From Methanomicrobiales archaeon (GTDB lineage: Archaea; Halobacteriota; Methanomicrobia; Methanomicrobiales; Methanoculleaceae): a DNA stretch of 22,647 bases. Position 1 is the stretch's first letter. Every line of letters begins with the position of its first letter. Shown here piece after piece: positions 1-7,390 of the stretch. The notes beneath the pieces were generated by a model. That model was given only the letters and a program-made list of their open reading frames with translations, did not search any database and was not told where the DNA came from. The translations under genes were made by a program, and so were the position numbers. The stretch covers positions 1 to 22,647 of the forward strand of contig JAGVUK010000324.1 of assembly GCA_019136335.1 (NCBI GenBank), in the 5' to 3' direction.

Positions 1-795
1 GACCAGTGCGAGCGGGTAGCACCGCTCCTCGCCCGGAGCGGCGACGCCGAGGCCGCGGCGGCCCGGGCGATCATGACGACCGACACCTTCCCGAAACACG
101 CCCTTGTCGAGGCGGAATCGTTTGCCGTCGGCGGGATCACCAAGGGCAGCGGGATGATCGCCCCGAACATGGGAACGATGCTTGCGTTCATCTACACCGA
201 TGCGGAGGTCGAGGCCCCGGTCCTCCAGGATATCCTCCGCGAGGCGGCCCGGCGGTCCTTCAACCGGGTCGTGGTCGACGGGGATACGAGCACAAACGAC
301 GTGGCCCTCTGCACCGCGACCGGCGCCGCAGGCCGGGTGGACCGCGAAGAACTTGCGCGAGCCATCGAAACGGTCTGCCGCAGCCTTGCGGTCCAGATCG
401 CCCGCGACGGCGAAGGGGCGACGAAACTCCTCGAGGTCACGGTCCGCGGCGCCGCCGACGAGGACGAGGCCGCCGCCGTTGCACGGACGATCGTCGCGTC
501 CCCGCTCGTCAAGACCGCCATCTACGGCGAGGACCCAAACTGGGGCCGGGTTGTCGCTGCGGCGGGGAGAGCCGGCGCGGAGTTCGACCCTTATGCGGTC
601 TCCCTCTGGGTCGGGGGGGTGCCGCTTGTCATCCGCGGCGAGATCGTCGCCGATCTTGCGAAGGCGAAGATTGCAATGCACGGCGATACCGTCGCGTTCG
701 ACCTCGACCTTGCTGCAGGCGACGGGTTGGCAACGGCGTGGGGATGTGACCTCACCGAGAAGTACGTAGAGATCAACGGGAAGTATACGACATGA
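1..795 (+). CDS. argJ: Glutamate N-acetyltransferase ArgJ, 3' part
   Basis: ArgJ moves the acetyl group from N-acetylornithine to glutamate (and in some versions also uses acetyl-CoA), giving ornithine for arginine synthesis in the cytosol. The reading frame is open from the first base of the window, so the N-terminal part lies outside; the ATG at 73 is internal, because the upstream residues (AARAIMTTDTFPK) fit the family. The self-cleavage and nucleophile site is visible as KGSGMIAPNMGTMLAF, with the catalytic Thr codon at 175-177; Gly precedes it where many homologues have Ala. The later VVVDGDTSTND and IYGEDPNWGR blocks and the C-terminal EKYVEINGKYTT are typical. The stop overlaps the argB start by four bases (ATGA), so the two are translationally coupled. 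Confidence 0.96.
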   Translation, partial: DQCERVAPLLARSGDAEAAAARAIMTTDTFPKHALVEAESFAVGGITKGSGMIAPNMGTMLAFIYTDAEVEAPVLQDILREAARRSFNRVVVDGDTSTNDVALCTATGAAGRVDREELARAIETVCRSLAVQIARDGEGATKLLEVTVRGAADEDEAAAVARTIVASPLVKTAIYGEDPNWGRVVAAAGRAGAEFDPYAVSLWVGGVPLVIRGEIVADLAKAKIAMHGDTVAFDLDLAAGDGLATAWGCDLTEKYVEINGKYTT

Positions 796-1661
796 AACGC
801 GAAGACGTGCTGATGGAGGCACTCCCCTATATCCAGAAGTTTTACGGCAGGACGATCGTGATCAAACTCGGCGGCCACGCGATGGTCGACCAGAACATCC
901 TGGAGACGGTGATCCGGGATGCCGTCCTCCTCCGCTACGTGGGGATGAAGGTCGTCCTGGTGCACGGCGGTGGCCCCGAGATCACCGCAAAGATGCGGGC
1001 GATGGGCAAGGAGCCGAAGTTCGTCGGCGGGCTTCGGATCACCGACCCCGAGACCCTGGAGATCGCACAGATGGTCCTCGTCGGCAAGATCAACGACGGG
1101 ATCGTCTCTCTCATCGCGAACTGCGGCACCCGGGCGGTCGGGATCTCCGGCAACGACGGCAACCTCCTCATCGCCCGGAAGATGGAGCCCCAGCGGGTGA
1201 AGGTGGGGGAGGTCGTGGAGGAGGTGGACCTCGGCCGGGTCGGCGAGATCGAGGAGGTCGACCCCGAGGTGCTCCACTGCCTCCTTGCCCAGGGCTACAT
1301 CCCCGTGGTGGCCCCGATAGCGATCGACCGACAGGGCGGGAGCCTGAACATCAACGCCGATACCGCGGCCGCCGAGATCGCGATCGCTCTCCACGCATTC
1401 AAGTTGATCAACCTCACAGACGTGGACGGGGTGATGAACGTCGACCGGACCCGGGTCTACCACCGCCTCGCCCTCTCCGAGGCCGAGGCGATGATCGAAG
1501 ACGGGACGATCGCCGGGGGGATGATCCCGAAACTCGAAGGGTGCATGAAGGCGGTCAGGAACGGTGTCGTGAGCGCCCACGTCGTGAACGGCAACCGGGA
1601 GCACAACCTGCTCCTCGAGCTCTTCACCGACGAGGGCGTCGGGACGATGATCACCCTTTGA
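792..1661 (+). CDS. argB: Acetylglutamate kinase ArgB
   Basis: Phosphorylates N-acetylglutamate with ATP, the second step of the acetylated arginine pathway. The 289-residue length is usual for the amino-acid kinase family. Visible motifs are KLGGHA at about 25-30 and VHGGGPE at about 57-63 (phosphate binding), FVGGLRITD (acetylglutamate contact), SLNINADTAA, LINLTDVDGV, and the C-terminal GGMIPKLEGC and EGVGTMI blocks. The start overlaps the argJ stop, and no other arg gene follows within the window. A run of eight T lies two bases past the stop codon and probably ends the transcript. An N-terminal helix with the arginine-sensing extension seen in feedback-inhibited bacterial forms may be represented by residues 1-20, but this cannot be decided by eye. 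Confidence 0.97.
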   Translation: MKREDVLMEALPYIQKFYGRTIVIKLGGHAMVDQNILETVIRDAVLLRYVGMKVVLVHGGGPEITAKMRAMGKEPKFVGGLRITDPETLEIAQMVLVGKINDGIVSLIANCGTRAVGISGNDGNLLIARKMEPQRVKVGEVVEEVDLGRVGEIEEVDPEVLHCLLAQGYIPVVAPIAIDRQGGSLNINADTAAAEIAIALHAFKLINLTDVDGVMNVDRTRVYHRLALSEAEAMIEDGTIAGGMIPKLEGCMKAVRNGVVSAHVVNGNREHNLLLELFTDEGVGTMITL

Positions 1662-1663
1662 TC

Positions 1664-1671
1664 TTTTTTTT
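1664..1671 (+). terminator. T8 run after argB
   Basis: Eight consecutive T directly behind the argB stop codon, with no stable hairpin before it, matching the T-rich archaeal type of termination signal. It overlaps the stop codon of the convergent chorismate mutase gene (1670-1672). Confidence 0.6.
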
Positions 1672-1954
1672 AGGGCAGGTTGCCATCCCCGCTGCACCCC
1701 CGCTGCCGCTCTTCGTTCATATCGATCAGGATCTCAAAGATGCTCCGGACGGCGACCGGGTCGATCCGGCTCTCGACGGCGTAGGTGAAGGCCCGGTCGA
1801 GGACTGCCTTCCGCTGCGGTCCGTCGCGGATGGGGAGGCCCTCCTCCTGCTTGAGGCGGGCGATCCGCGCTGCAAGCCTCTGCCGTTCTGCAATCAGATC
1901 GATGATCCTCTCATCGATCTCGCGGATCTCGTTCCTGACGGCATCAAGGGACAT
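1670..1954 (-). CDS. Chorismate mutase, AroQ type
   Basis: Converts chorismate to prephenate for phenylalanine and tyrosine synthesis; a 94-residue stand-alone all-helical domain, the normal size of the AroQ class, which works as an intertwined dimer. Aligned by eye to the E. coli mutase domain, Arg7, Arg24, Lys35, Asp44 and Gln84 fall at the positions of the active-site residues Arg11, Arg28, Lys39, Asp48 and Gln88. The usual Arg-Glu pair after the Asp (Arg51, Glu52) reads Gln47-Arg48 instead, so the site is not fully canonical. The last ten residues are Gly/Cys rich and probably disordered. The start is supported by an AT-rich block centred about 27 bases upstream, which implies a leaderless message. 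The gene is convergent with argB and divergent from the metalloprotease. Confidence 0.9.
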   Translation of the reverse strand: MSLDAVRNEIREIDERIIDLIAERQRLAARIARLKQEEGLPIRDGPQRKAVLDRAFTYAVESRIDPVAVRSIFEILIDMNEERQRGCSGDGNLP

Positions 1955-1974
1955 ACTCCATGGTTGACCGCGAC

Positions 1975-1988
1975 CGGGAAATAACCTT
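1975..1988. promoter_or_regulatory. Shared AT-rich promoter element between divergent genes
   Basis: The block around GAAATAACC is the only AT-rich stretch here. On the minus strand its centre is about 27 bases before the chorismate mutase ATG. On the plus strand it would start a transcript near 2009, upstream of the metalloprotease ATG at 2032. The assignment rests on spacing and composition only. Confidence 0.4.
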
Positions 1989-2031
1989 GCGGGTTTTCGC
2001 CGTCTTCCGGGGGGAAGCGAAGGATATTATC

Positions 2032-2640
2032 ATGCCGGGACAAACCTGGTACCGGATGCTGGAACGAATACCGCCACGCGAGCGCCGGGATCTCCTGATC
2101 GCGTGGCTTGCCATCTCAATCGCCTTCACCCTGATCTACATCCGGGGAGGGGTTGACGTCGCCGGGCTCATCTTCTTCTTCGTGATGTCCCTTCTCACGG
2201 TAGGGGTCGCCTTCGTCCTCCACGAACTGGCGCACAAGTTCGCTGCCATGCGCTACGGCTACTGGGCGGAGTTCCAGAAGGATAACCAGATGCTCCTCGT
2301 CGCCGTGGTGATGGCGGCGCTCGTCGGGGTCGTCTTTGCGGCCCCGGGAGCGACCTACATCTATGGAAACGCGACACGGGCCGAGAACGGGCGAATATCG
2401 GCGGCGGGGCCGATCACGAACCTCCTCCTCTGTATCCCCTTCGCGGCCCTCATGCTCTTCGGCGGCGGGCTCATCGGCATCGTGGGCCTCGTCGGGCTCC
2501 GGGTCAACGCGATGATCGCGACCTTCAACATGCTCCCGATCAGCGTCCTCGACGGGCGCAAGGTCCTCGCCTGGAACCCGGCCGCGTTTGCGGCGCTCAT
2601 GGCCGCGTCCGCCGGGGTCCTCGTCTGGTCGCTCCTGTGA
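2032..2640 (+). CDS. M50-type (site-2 protease-like) membrane metallopeptidase
   Basis: A 202-residue integral membrane protein with about six hydrophobic segments (near 21-37, 43-63, 87-105, 125-146, 147-165 and 183-202). The second carries HELAH (64-68), the HExxH zinc site of M50 peptidases. NMLPISVLDGRK (166-177) supplies the conserved NxxPxxxLDG motif with the third zinc ligand, Asp174. Members cut transmembrane or membrane-adjacent substrates; the substrate here is unknown. The frame is open to an ATG at 1960 (226 residues). That start lies only five bases from the divergent chorismate mutase start and would put the shared promoter inside the gene, so the ATG at 2032, preceded by a purine-rich stretch, is preferred with moderate confidence. 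There is no PDZ or CBS domain. Confidence 0.88.
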   Translation: MPGQTWYRMLERIPPRERRDLLIAWLAISIAFTLIYIRGGVDVAGLIFFFVMSLLTVGVAFVLHELAHKFAAMRYGYWAEFQKDNQMLLVAVVMAALVGVVFAAPGATYIYGNATRAENGRISAAGPITNLLLCIPFAALMLFGGGLIGIVGLVGLRVNAMIATFNMLPISVLDGRKVLAWNPAAFAALMAASAGVLVWSLL

Positions 2641-2654
2641 GGGGCACGTTCCCC

Positions 2655-2660
2655 TTTTTT
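2655..2660 (+). terminator. T6 run after the metallopeptidase gene
   Basis: Six T after a CCCC stretch, 15 bases past the stop codon, in the 19-base gap before the convergent kinase gene; a plausible archaeal T-run terminator. Confidence 0.45.
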
Positions 2661-5600
2661 CAGGCTTTCTTTAGCGTTAACCGGAACGCCGCGCCGCACT
2701 CCGGGTGGCCCGGCACCCGGTCGTCGACCCGGACCCGGCCCCCGTAACGCTCAACAAGCATCCGGGTGATGGAGAGCCCGAGGCCCTGGCCGCTCTTCCG
2801 GTTCCTGTTCTTCCCGAACCGCGTGAATATGGTCTCTTTCATTCCGTCGGGGATCCCCGGGCCGGTGTCCTCGATCGAGACCCGGACGTCGCCGCCGCTC
2901 TCCTCCACCCGGATGGCGACCTCGACCGCCGGTCCCCCGAACTTGACGGCGTTCCCGATGAGGTTCGTGAAGACCTCGGGGAGGAGGGGGTCGGCCATGA
3001 CCGCGAGGTCTGTGCCGCTGTAGTGGATCCGGCTCCCGGAGAAGATCCTGAGTTCGTCCCGGATCACCCGGTCGAGGTCGACCGGCGCGAGCGTGGCTGA
3101 CTCATGGTGGATCCGGCGGATCGTCGAGACGTTCCGTAAGATCCCGATGCTCTTTCGGATGCTGCTGCGGATCTTCTGCGCGTAATCCTTCGCATCACCC
3201 TCGAGCATATCGATGAGGATGTCGGCGTAGAGGCTTGAGATGTTCTCCGCGTTCCTGATGTCGTGGCTGAGGATATCGAGGTAGAGGTTTGCCTCCCGCT
3301 CGGCCGTCTCGAGCTGCCGGATCAGCAGTGTGCGCTCGATGGAACTGCCGACCGCCCTCCCGATGGCCGTGAGGAGGGAGCGGTCGGCGTCGGTGAACCG
3401 GTTCCTCTCCCCACAGATCACGTTCAGGGCCCCGATGACCTTCTCGTGCGCTACAATCGGGATGCTGGCGTACGGGTGCGGCGTTTCGCTCTCCTCTCCC
3501 GGGTAGCGGAGGTGCGGGTGGTCGTCGAAGAAGAGGGGCTCTCCCGCCACCAGAACTTCCGCGTACGGCGGGACCGTGATGTCCGGGATGCAAGGCTCGG
3601 GGGAAAAACCCTCCGGGAGATCCTGGACGCAGACAAGTCGTGCGCTCCGCCGTTCCGGCTCGATCAGGTAGATCCCACCGCCCTGGAGGTCGAGGAGAGC
3701 GAGGGTCGCCGCGAGCACCTCTTCCAATGTCTCATTGATATCCGTCGCAGACATCGATACGCCGATGATCTGGTTTAAGGCCGAGAGTTCTCGGTTATGG
3801 GCCTGGACCTCCGCCTCGGCCCGCTTCAGGTCGGTGATATCGGCAAGTGAAGCCGTCAGACAGATGGGAACCCCGACATCGCTCCTGACCAGGTTCCCGG
3901 AGAACCTGACGTAGAACTCCGTGCCGTCCCGGCGCCTGCCGATCCGCTCGTTTATGTACCTGCCGGTATCACGGAGTGTCTGGAGAGCATTCGCGGCCTC
4001 TTCTCTGTCCTGCCAGAACTCCATGACCGATCTTCCGAGAACCTCGGTGGCGGAGGTGCAGCCCCACATGGAGAGAAACGCCTGGTTGACGTAGGTCAGG
4101 CGTCCGTCGAGGCTCGCGATGGTGAACGCGCTGAGCGAGGACGCCATCGCCATATCCCGGATCCGGAGTTCCTGCTCGGCCTGCTTTCGTTTGGTGATAT
4201 CGATTCCCGAGCCCATCACGCAGAGCGGCCTGCCCGACTCGTCGGTGACGACGGAGAGAGCAAGTTGCATGGGGAAGGTCGTCCCGTCACGTCGCCGGGC
4301 CTCCATCTCCCCGGACCAGGATCCGTTCCTGAGAACCTCTTCCCCGACCCATTTCGCCTTCTCCGGGTCGGCCAAGAACATCGAGGCGGGCTTCCCGACG
4401 GCCTCCTCCTCCCGCTCCCACCCGTGTACGGCGAGAGAGGCGCGGTTGACGTAGATGATCCTCCCATCGAGGTCGGCGAGGGTGATGGCGTCGAGTGACG
4501 ACGCTATCGCCATATCCTTGATCCGGAGCTCGAGTTCTGCCCGCTTCTGCGCAGTAACGTCGCGAAGGGAGCAGAGCGTCCCGGCGCTCCTCCCATCTTC
4601 GCCGGTTAAGGCACTGATGGTCGCATCGATGAACATGGTTTCCCCGTCCTTCTTCCGGTGGAGGAGAACGCCGCGCCAGGTTCCAGATGACTGGAGGACT
4701 CTTTTCACCCTCTCTTCATCATCTGTATGCAGCCATTCGTAGGTGAAGAGTTCCGATTCCGGCCGACCGACAGCCTCGCTTAAAGGAACATCGAAGAGCC
4801 TTTCAGCGGCCCGGTTCATGTAGGTGATCCTCTGCCCGGTATCGAGCGCGGTCACGGCATCCTCCACCTGGTCGAGCACCAGGGCCTGGAACCGGAGCCG
4901 CCCTTCATCCCGCTTCCGGTCGGTGACGTCGCGGCTGATCCCGAGCAGGCTCCGGACGGTGCCGTCTCTTCCCGTCATCGGGATGAGGCGCGTCTCAAGC
5001 CAGGTACCGCCATCGTCTCCTGGCAGCAGGGTCTCCTCGGTAAAGAACTCCCCGGCCGACTCCGCCGCTTTCCGGAGCATCGCAAGCCACCGCTCCGCGA
5101 TAGCGGGCGGGAAGAGGTCTCTGAGGTTCTTCCCCTTCAGTGCCTCCGGTTTCCTACCGAGCAGGCGACTACCGGCACTGTTTACGTAGAAGACGTCTCC
5201 CTTTGTGCCGACGAGAAAGATGATATCCGGCGCCGCCTCCGCAAGCGTCCGGTAGCGCTCTTCGCTCTCCCGGAGCGCCGACTCCATCGCCATGTCCCGG
5301 ATCAGGAGTTCTCTCTCCGCGGACTTCCGCTCCGTGATATCGGAATGCGTTCCTGCGATCCGGAGCGGCGTCCCATCCGTGTCCCGGCTGACCACCTGGA
5401 GCCGGTCCAGCACGTAGATCCATTTCCCGGATGCTGACCGCGCCCGGAACTCCATCTCGAAACGATCGCGCTCTCCGGTGGCCATGGCGGTGAGCGCCTC
5501 CTCCACACGATCGCGGTCCTCAGGATGGACAAGCGAGAGGAGCGAGGAGACCGTGGGCACGAACGCCCCCGGTTCGTGGCCGAGCATCGTGAAGCACCGT

Positions 5601-6424
5601 GGGCTGTAAAAGATCGTCCCGGTGCCGACGTCCCAGTCGACCAGCCCATCGTTTGCCGCCGAAAGTGCGAGGATCAGCCGCTCCTCACTCTTCTGCAGCG
5701 CCTGCTCGGCACGCCTCCGCCCGGTCACGTCGAGGAGCGACATCACTGACCGGTTTGTCCCCGGGACCATGCCGATGGTGACCTCGACGGTATGGACGTT
5801 CCCGGACCGGTCGGCGAACGAGAAGGTGTAGTTCTTCGGTGCGGCCGCAGGGTCGCTCCGCCGGAGGGCGTGGTAACCGATAATCCGCCGGAGTTCGTCG
5901 GTGCGGGGAACGAAATCGGTCAGCCGTTTCACCCCGACGAGCTCATGGCGCCGGTACCCGGAGAGCCGCTCAAACTCGGTGTTCGCAACCGAGATGATGC
6001 CGTCGTCCTCGATGAGGATCGTCGCCGTCCCGGTGTACTCGACGATCTTCTCGTAGTCCCCGGCATCCGGGACATCCCGGAACCGCAGTAACCAGCCCTC
6101 GCCGGACGGCGCCTTCCGGCCTGAGCAGAGACACCGCCGCTCTTCCCCTTCCAGGTCCCGGATCCGGCACTCAAACTCGGGGATCTCACCACCATCCCCA
6201 AGTGCCGCAAGGATCCTCGCGACAAGATCCCCATCTCCCCCGAGCGCGCGGACGGCCTGCCTGAGTTCGCCTTCCGGAACCCCGAAGATACGGCGGAGGG
6301 CCGAGTTCGCCCAGATTACGTCGTGATCCTCATCGATCAGGAGATACCAGTCATCGAAACTGTCAAGTACCCGGTATTCCGGCGGCGCTTCGCAAAGGGT
6401 TCCAGGGGGCTTGATAGGAGTCAC
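2660..6424 (-). CDS. Multi-PAS/GAF sensor histidine kinase, cytoplasmic
   Basis: A 1254-residue kinase with no membrane segment, so it senses signals inside the cell. Domain order by eye: seven PAS domains (about 16-118, 123-237, 247-370, 386-505, 511-629, 638-750, 756-870), a GAF domain (about 880-1035) and the kinase core (1045-1254). The phospho-acceptor is His1054 in ILSHDIRNAEN. The ATP-binding N box is TNLIGNAVKFGG (Asn1158), G1 is DTGPGIPD (1186-1193) and G2 is GQGLGLS (1212-1218). The HDIRN form of the H box is one I associate with methanogen kinases. PAS-6 and PAS-7 look like a tandem duplication with a period of exactly 120 residues; the linker ELRIRDMAMASS recurs. No response regulator gene lies in the window, so this is an orphan here. 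The start is GTG at 6424-6422; the ATG two bases upstream is followed at once by a stop. Ligands of the PAS and GAF domains cannot be told from sequence. Confidence 0.95.
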   Translation of the reverse strand: MTPIKPPGTLCEAPPEYRVLDSFDDWYLLIDEDHDVIWANSALRRIFGVPEGELRQAVRALGGDGDLVARILAALGDGGEIPEFECRIRDLEGEERRCLCSGRKAPSGEGWLLRFRDVPDAGDYEKIVEYTGTATILIEDDGIISVANTEFERLSGYRRHELVGVKRLTDFVPRTDELRRIIGYHALRRSDPAAAPKNYTFSFADRSGNVHTVEVTIGMVPGTNRSVMSLLDVTGRRRAEQALQKSEERLILALSAANDGLVDWDVGTGTIFYSPRCFTMLGHEPGAFVPTVSSLLSLVHPEDRDRVEEALTAMATGERDRFEMEFRARSASGKWIYVLDRLQVVSRDTDGTPLRIAGTHSDITERKSAERELLIRDMAMESALRESEERYRTLAEAAPDIIFLVGTKGDVFYVNSAGSRLLGRKPEALKGKNLRDLFPPAIAERWLAMLRKAAESAGEFFTEETLLPGDDGGTWLETRLIPMTGRDGTVRSLLGISRDVTDRKRDEGRLRFQALVLDQVEDAVTALDTGQRITYMNRAAERLFDVPLSEAVGRPESELFTYEWLHTDDEERVKRVLQSSGTWRGVLLHRKKDGETMFIDATISALTGEDGRSAGTLCSLRDVTAQKRAELELRIKDMAIASSLDAITLADLDGRIIYVNRASLAVHGWEREEEAVGKPASMFLADPEKAKWVGEEVLRNGSWSGEMEARRRDGTTFPMQLALSVVTDESGRPLCVMGSGIDITKRKQAEQELRIRDMAMASSLSAFTIASLDGRLTYVNQAFLSMWGCTSATEVLGRSVMEFWQDREEAANALQTLRDTGRYINERIGRRRDGTEFYVRFSGNLVRSDVGVPICLTASLADITDLKRAEAEVQAHNRELSALNQIIGVSMSATDINETLEEVLAATLALLDLQGGGIYLIEPERRSARLVCVQDLPEGFSPEPCIPDITVPPYAEVLVAGEPLFFDDHPHLRYPGEESETPHPYASIPIVAHEKVIGALNVICGERNRFTDADRSLLTAIGRAVGSSIERTLLIRQLETAEREANLYLDILSHDIRNAENISSLYADILIDMLEGDAKDYAQKIRSSIRKSIGILRNVSTIRRIHHESATLAPVDLDRVIRDELRIFSGSRIHYSGTDLAVMADPLLPEVFTNLIGNAVKFGGPAVEVAIRVEESGGDVRVSIEDTGPGIPDGMKETIFTRFGKNRNRKSGQGLGLSITRMLVERYGGRVRVDDRVPGHPECGAAFRLTLKKA

Positions 6425-6492
6425 ATACGTGCCCTTCTGTGGTCCTGAAAAATATCTCTCGGGCCTATACTGAAAGGAGTACTCACCGAGAT

Positions 6493-6506
6493 CTTATTAA
6501 TATACT
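6493..6506. promoter_or_regulatory. TATA-like block upstream of the kinase
   Basis: CTTATTAATATACT is strongly AT-rich in a GC-rich background. Read on the minus strand (AGTATATTAATAAG) it would start the kinase message near 6472, giving a leader of about 48 bases. Read on the plus strand it closely resembles the CTTATTAATAGG box at 9528, so it could also fire rightwards into the gene-free stretch. Confidence 0.5.
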
Positions 6507-6526
6507 TCGGTTGCAGGCCAAAAGGA

Positions 6527-6601
6527 AATATTGTTGATCCGTGCACCAGGGGCCCGGCCCGGGCATGCCTGCGCGGAATGGCCTTCGGGGAATATTTTTT
6601 T
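6527..6601 (+). other. Possible small RNA in the 340-base gene-free stretch (6425-6763)
   Basis: No convincing protein gene lies in 6425-6763. Starting about 27 bases after the plus-strand reading of the TATA-like block, the sequence holds a perfect GC-rich hairpin (GCCCGG-C-CCGGGC, 6552-6564), then CC-TTCG-GG, then a T7 run at 6595-6601. A promoter, a hairpin and a T-run in this order could specify a transcript of roughly 75 bases. This is inference from layout; no known RNA family was recognised. Confidence 0.25.
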
Positions 6602-6655
6602 ATCCCCGGTGCTCATCCCGAATCTCCTTTGCCGGGAAGGGAGACCCGGGGAGGG

Positions 6656-6702
6656 CTGCATCCACGTTTCGACCCCGGTGGATAGAACCCACCTGCGGAT
6701 GC
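6656..6702. other. Nested inverted repeats in the 3' flank of the flavoprotein gene
   Basis: GCATCC (6658-6663) pairs with GGATGC (6697-6702). Inside them GGTGG (6677-6681) pairs with CCACC (6689-6693) around a seven-base loop. The CCAC at 6662-6665 could pair with GTGG instead, an alternative that excludes the inner hairpin. It would lie in the 3' untranslated region of the minus-strand flavoprotein message. No terminator T-run follows on that strand. Confidence 0.3.
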
Positions 6703-6763
6703 TCCGGGCCGGGTACCCCGGTCTTGTGAAGGGTTCGGGGGCGGTCTCCTCCCGGGTGAGGCC

Positions 6764-7390
6764 TCAGGTCTCCGTGTCTCCTCGCGCCTGCGTCTTCTGG
6801 AGGAGGGCGACCACTTCCCGCCCCTTCTCCCGCCCCTCCGCAAGTGCGGTGGGGTGCCCCGCAATCCCGCCGTAGCGGTCCAGGTCGTTTGCTATGACGT
6901 TGTCCCAGTACTCAAACCCGGTGGTGTTGAAGAAGGCGGTTATAGCGGGAAACGCAGCGTCGAAGACATTCTCCCACCCGAGCCCCGCGGTCGATACGAA
7001 GATCCCCTTATGGCGCCGGGTGTGCCCGGCGGTGAAGTAGAGGGTCTTCAGGATGAACTTGCGCGCCCAGATGTACTGGGCGCGGTCGATCAGTCCCTTC
7101 GTTTCGGCCGTGATCCCCATCGAGTAGATGGGTGATGCAATGACGAGGACGTCGGCGGCGGCGATCTTCTCGAAAACCGGGGTGAGGTCGTCCTGGATGA
7201 CGCAGACCCCGGTCTGGTGGCAGGCGTTGCACCCCCGGCACGAGGCGTAGTCAAGCGACCGAAGGACGATCTTCTCGACCTCCGCTCCGGCCTCCCGGGC
7301 TCCCTCGAGCACGGCGTCGAGCAGGGTCTCGGTGTTCCCGTGCCGCCGGGGGCTCCCGGAGATCCCGAGGACTTTTACGGGCTCGGTCAT
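6764..7390 (-). CDS. Iron-sulfur flavoprotein (Isf/NADPH-dependent FMN reductase family)
   Basis: A 208-residue flavodoxin-fold protein. The FMN phosphate loop is SGSPRRHGNT (11-20). A compact cluster motif follows: Cys51-x2-Cys54-x2-Cys57-x5-Cys63, the same spacing as the [4Fe-4S] site of the Methanosarcina thermophila iron-sulfur flavoprotein Isf. SPIYSMGITAETKGLIDR is the usual flavin-contacting block after it. Isf proteins take electrons from ferredoxin and have been shown to reduce O2 and H2O2 to water, so a role in oxygen defence is likely but not proven for this copy. The start codon overlaps the stop of the second Isf gene upstream by four bases, so the pair is co-translated. The C-terminal tail is Arg/Gln rich and unlike its neighbour. 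Confidence 0.9.
   Translation of the reverse strand: MTEPVKVLGISGSPRRHGNTETLLDAVLEGAREAGAEVEKIVLRSLDYASCRGCNACHQTGVCVIQDDLTPVFEKIAAADVLVIASPIYSMGITAETKGLIDRAQYIWARKFILKTLYFTAGHTRRHKGIFVSTAGLGWENVFDAAFPAITAFFNTTGFEYWDNVIANDLDRYGGIAGHPTALAEGREKGREVVALLQKTQARGDTET

Noticed and set aside
591..1697. A 368-codon open frame on the minus strand across argB
   Set aside because: It is the mirror of the argB frame in GC-rich DNA; the translation is rich in His, Asp, Val and Leu without any motif, and argB is certain.
4138..5320. Repeated motifs near 4140, 4500 and 5283 considered as a DNA repeat or CRISPR-like array
   Set aside because: They encode the recurring linker between PAS domains and are in frame with the kinase; spacing is hundreds of bases with coding sequence between.
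6677..6693. T-arm-like hairpin suggesting a tRNA fragment
   Set aside because: The loop does not fit the TTCRANY pattern in register with the stem, and there is no acceptor, D-arm or anticodon arm around it.
6531..6875. A 114-codon plus-strand frame beginning with TTG at the inferred transcript start
   Set aside because: The translation looks random, overlaps the end of the flavoprotein gene and has no ribosome site; a non-coding RNA is the better idea for this transcript.
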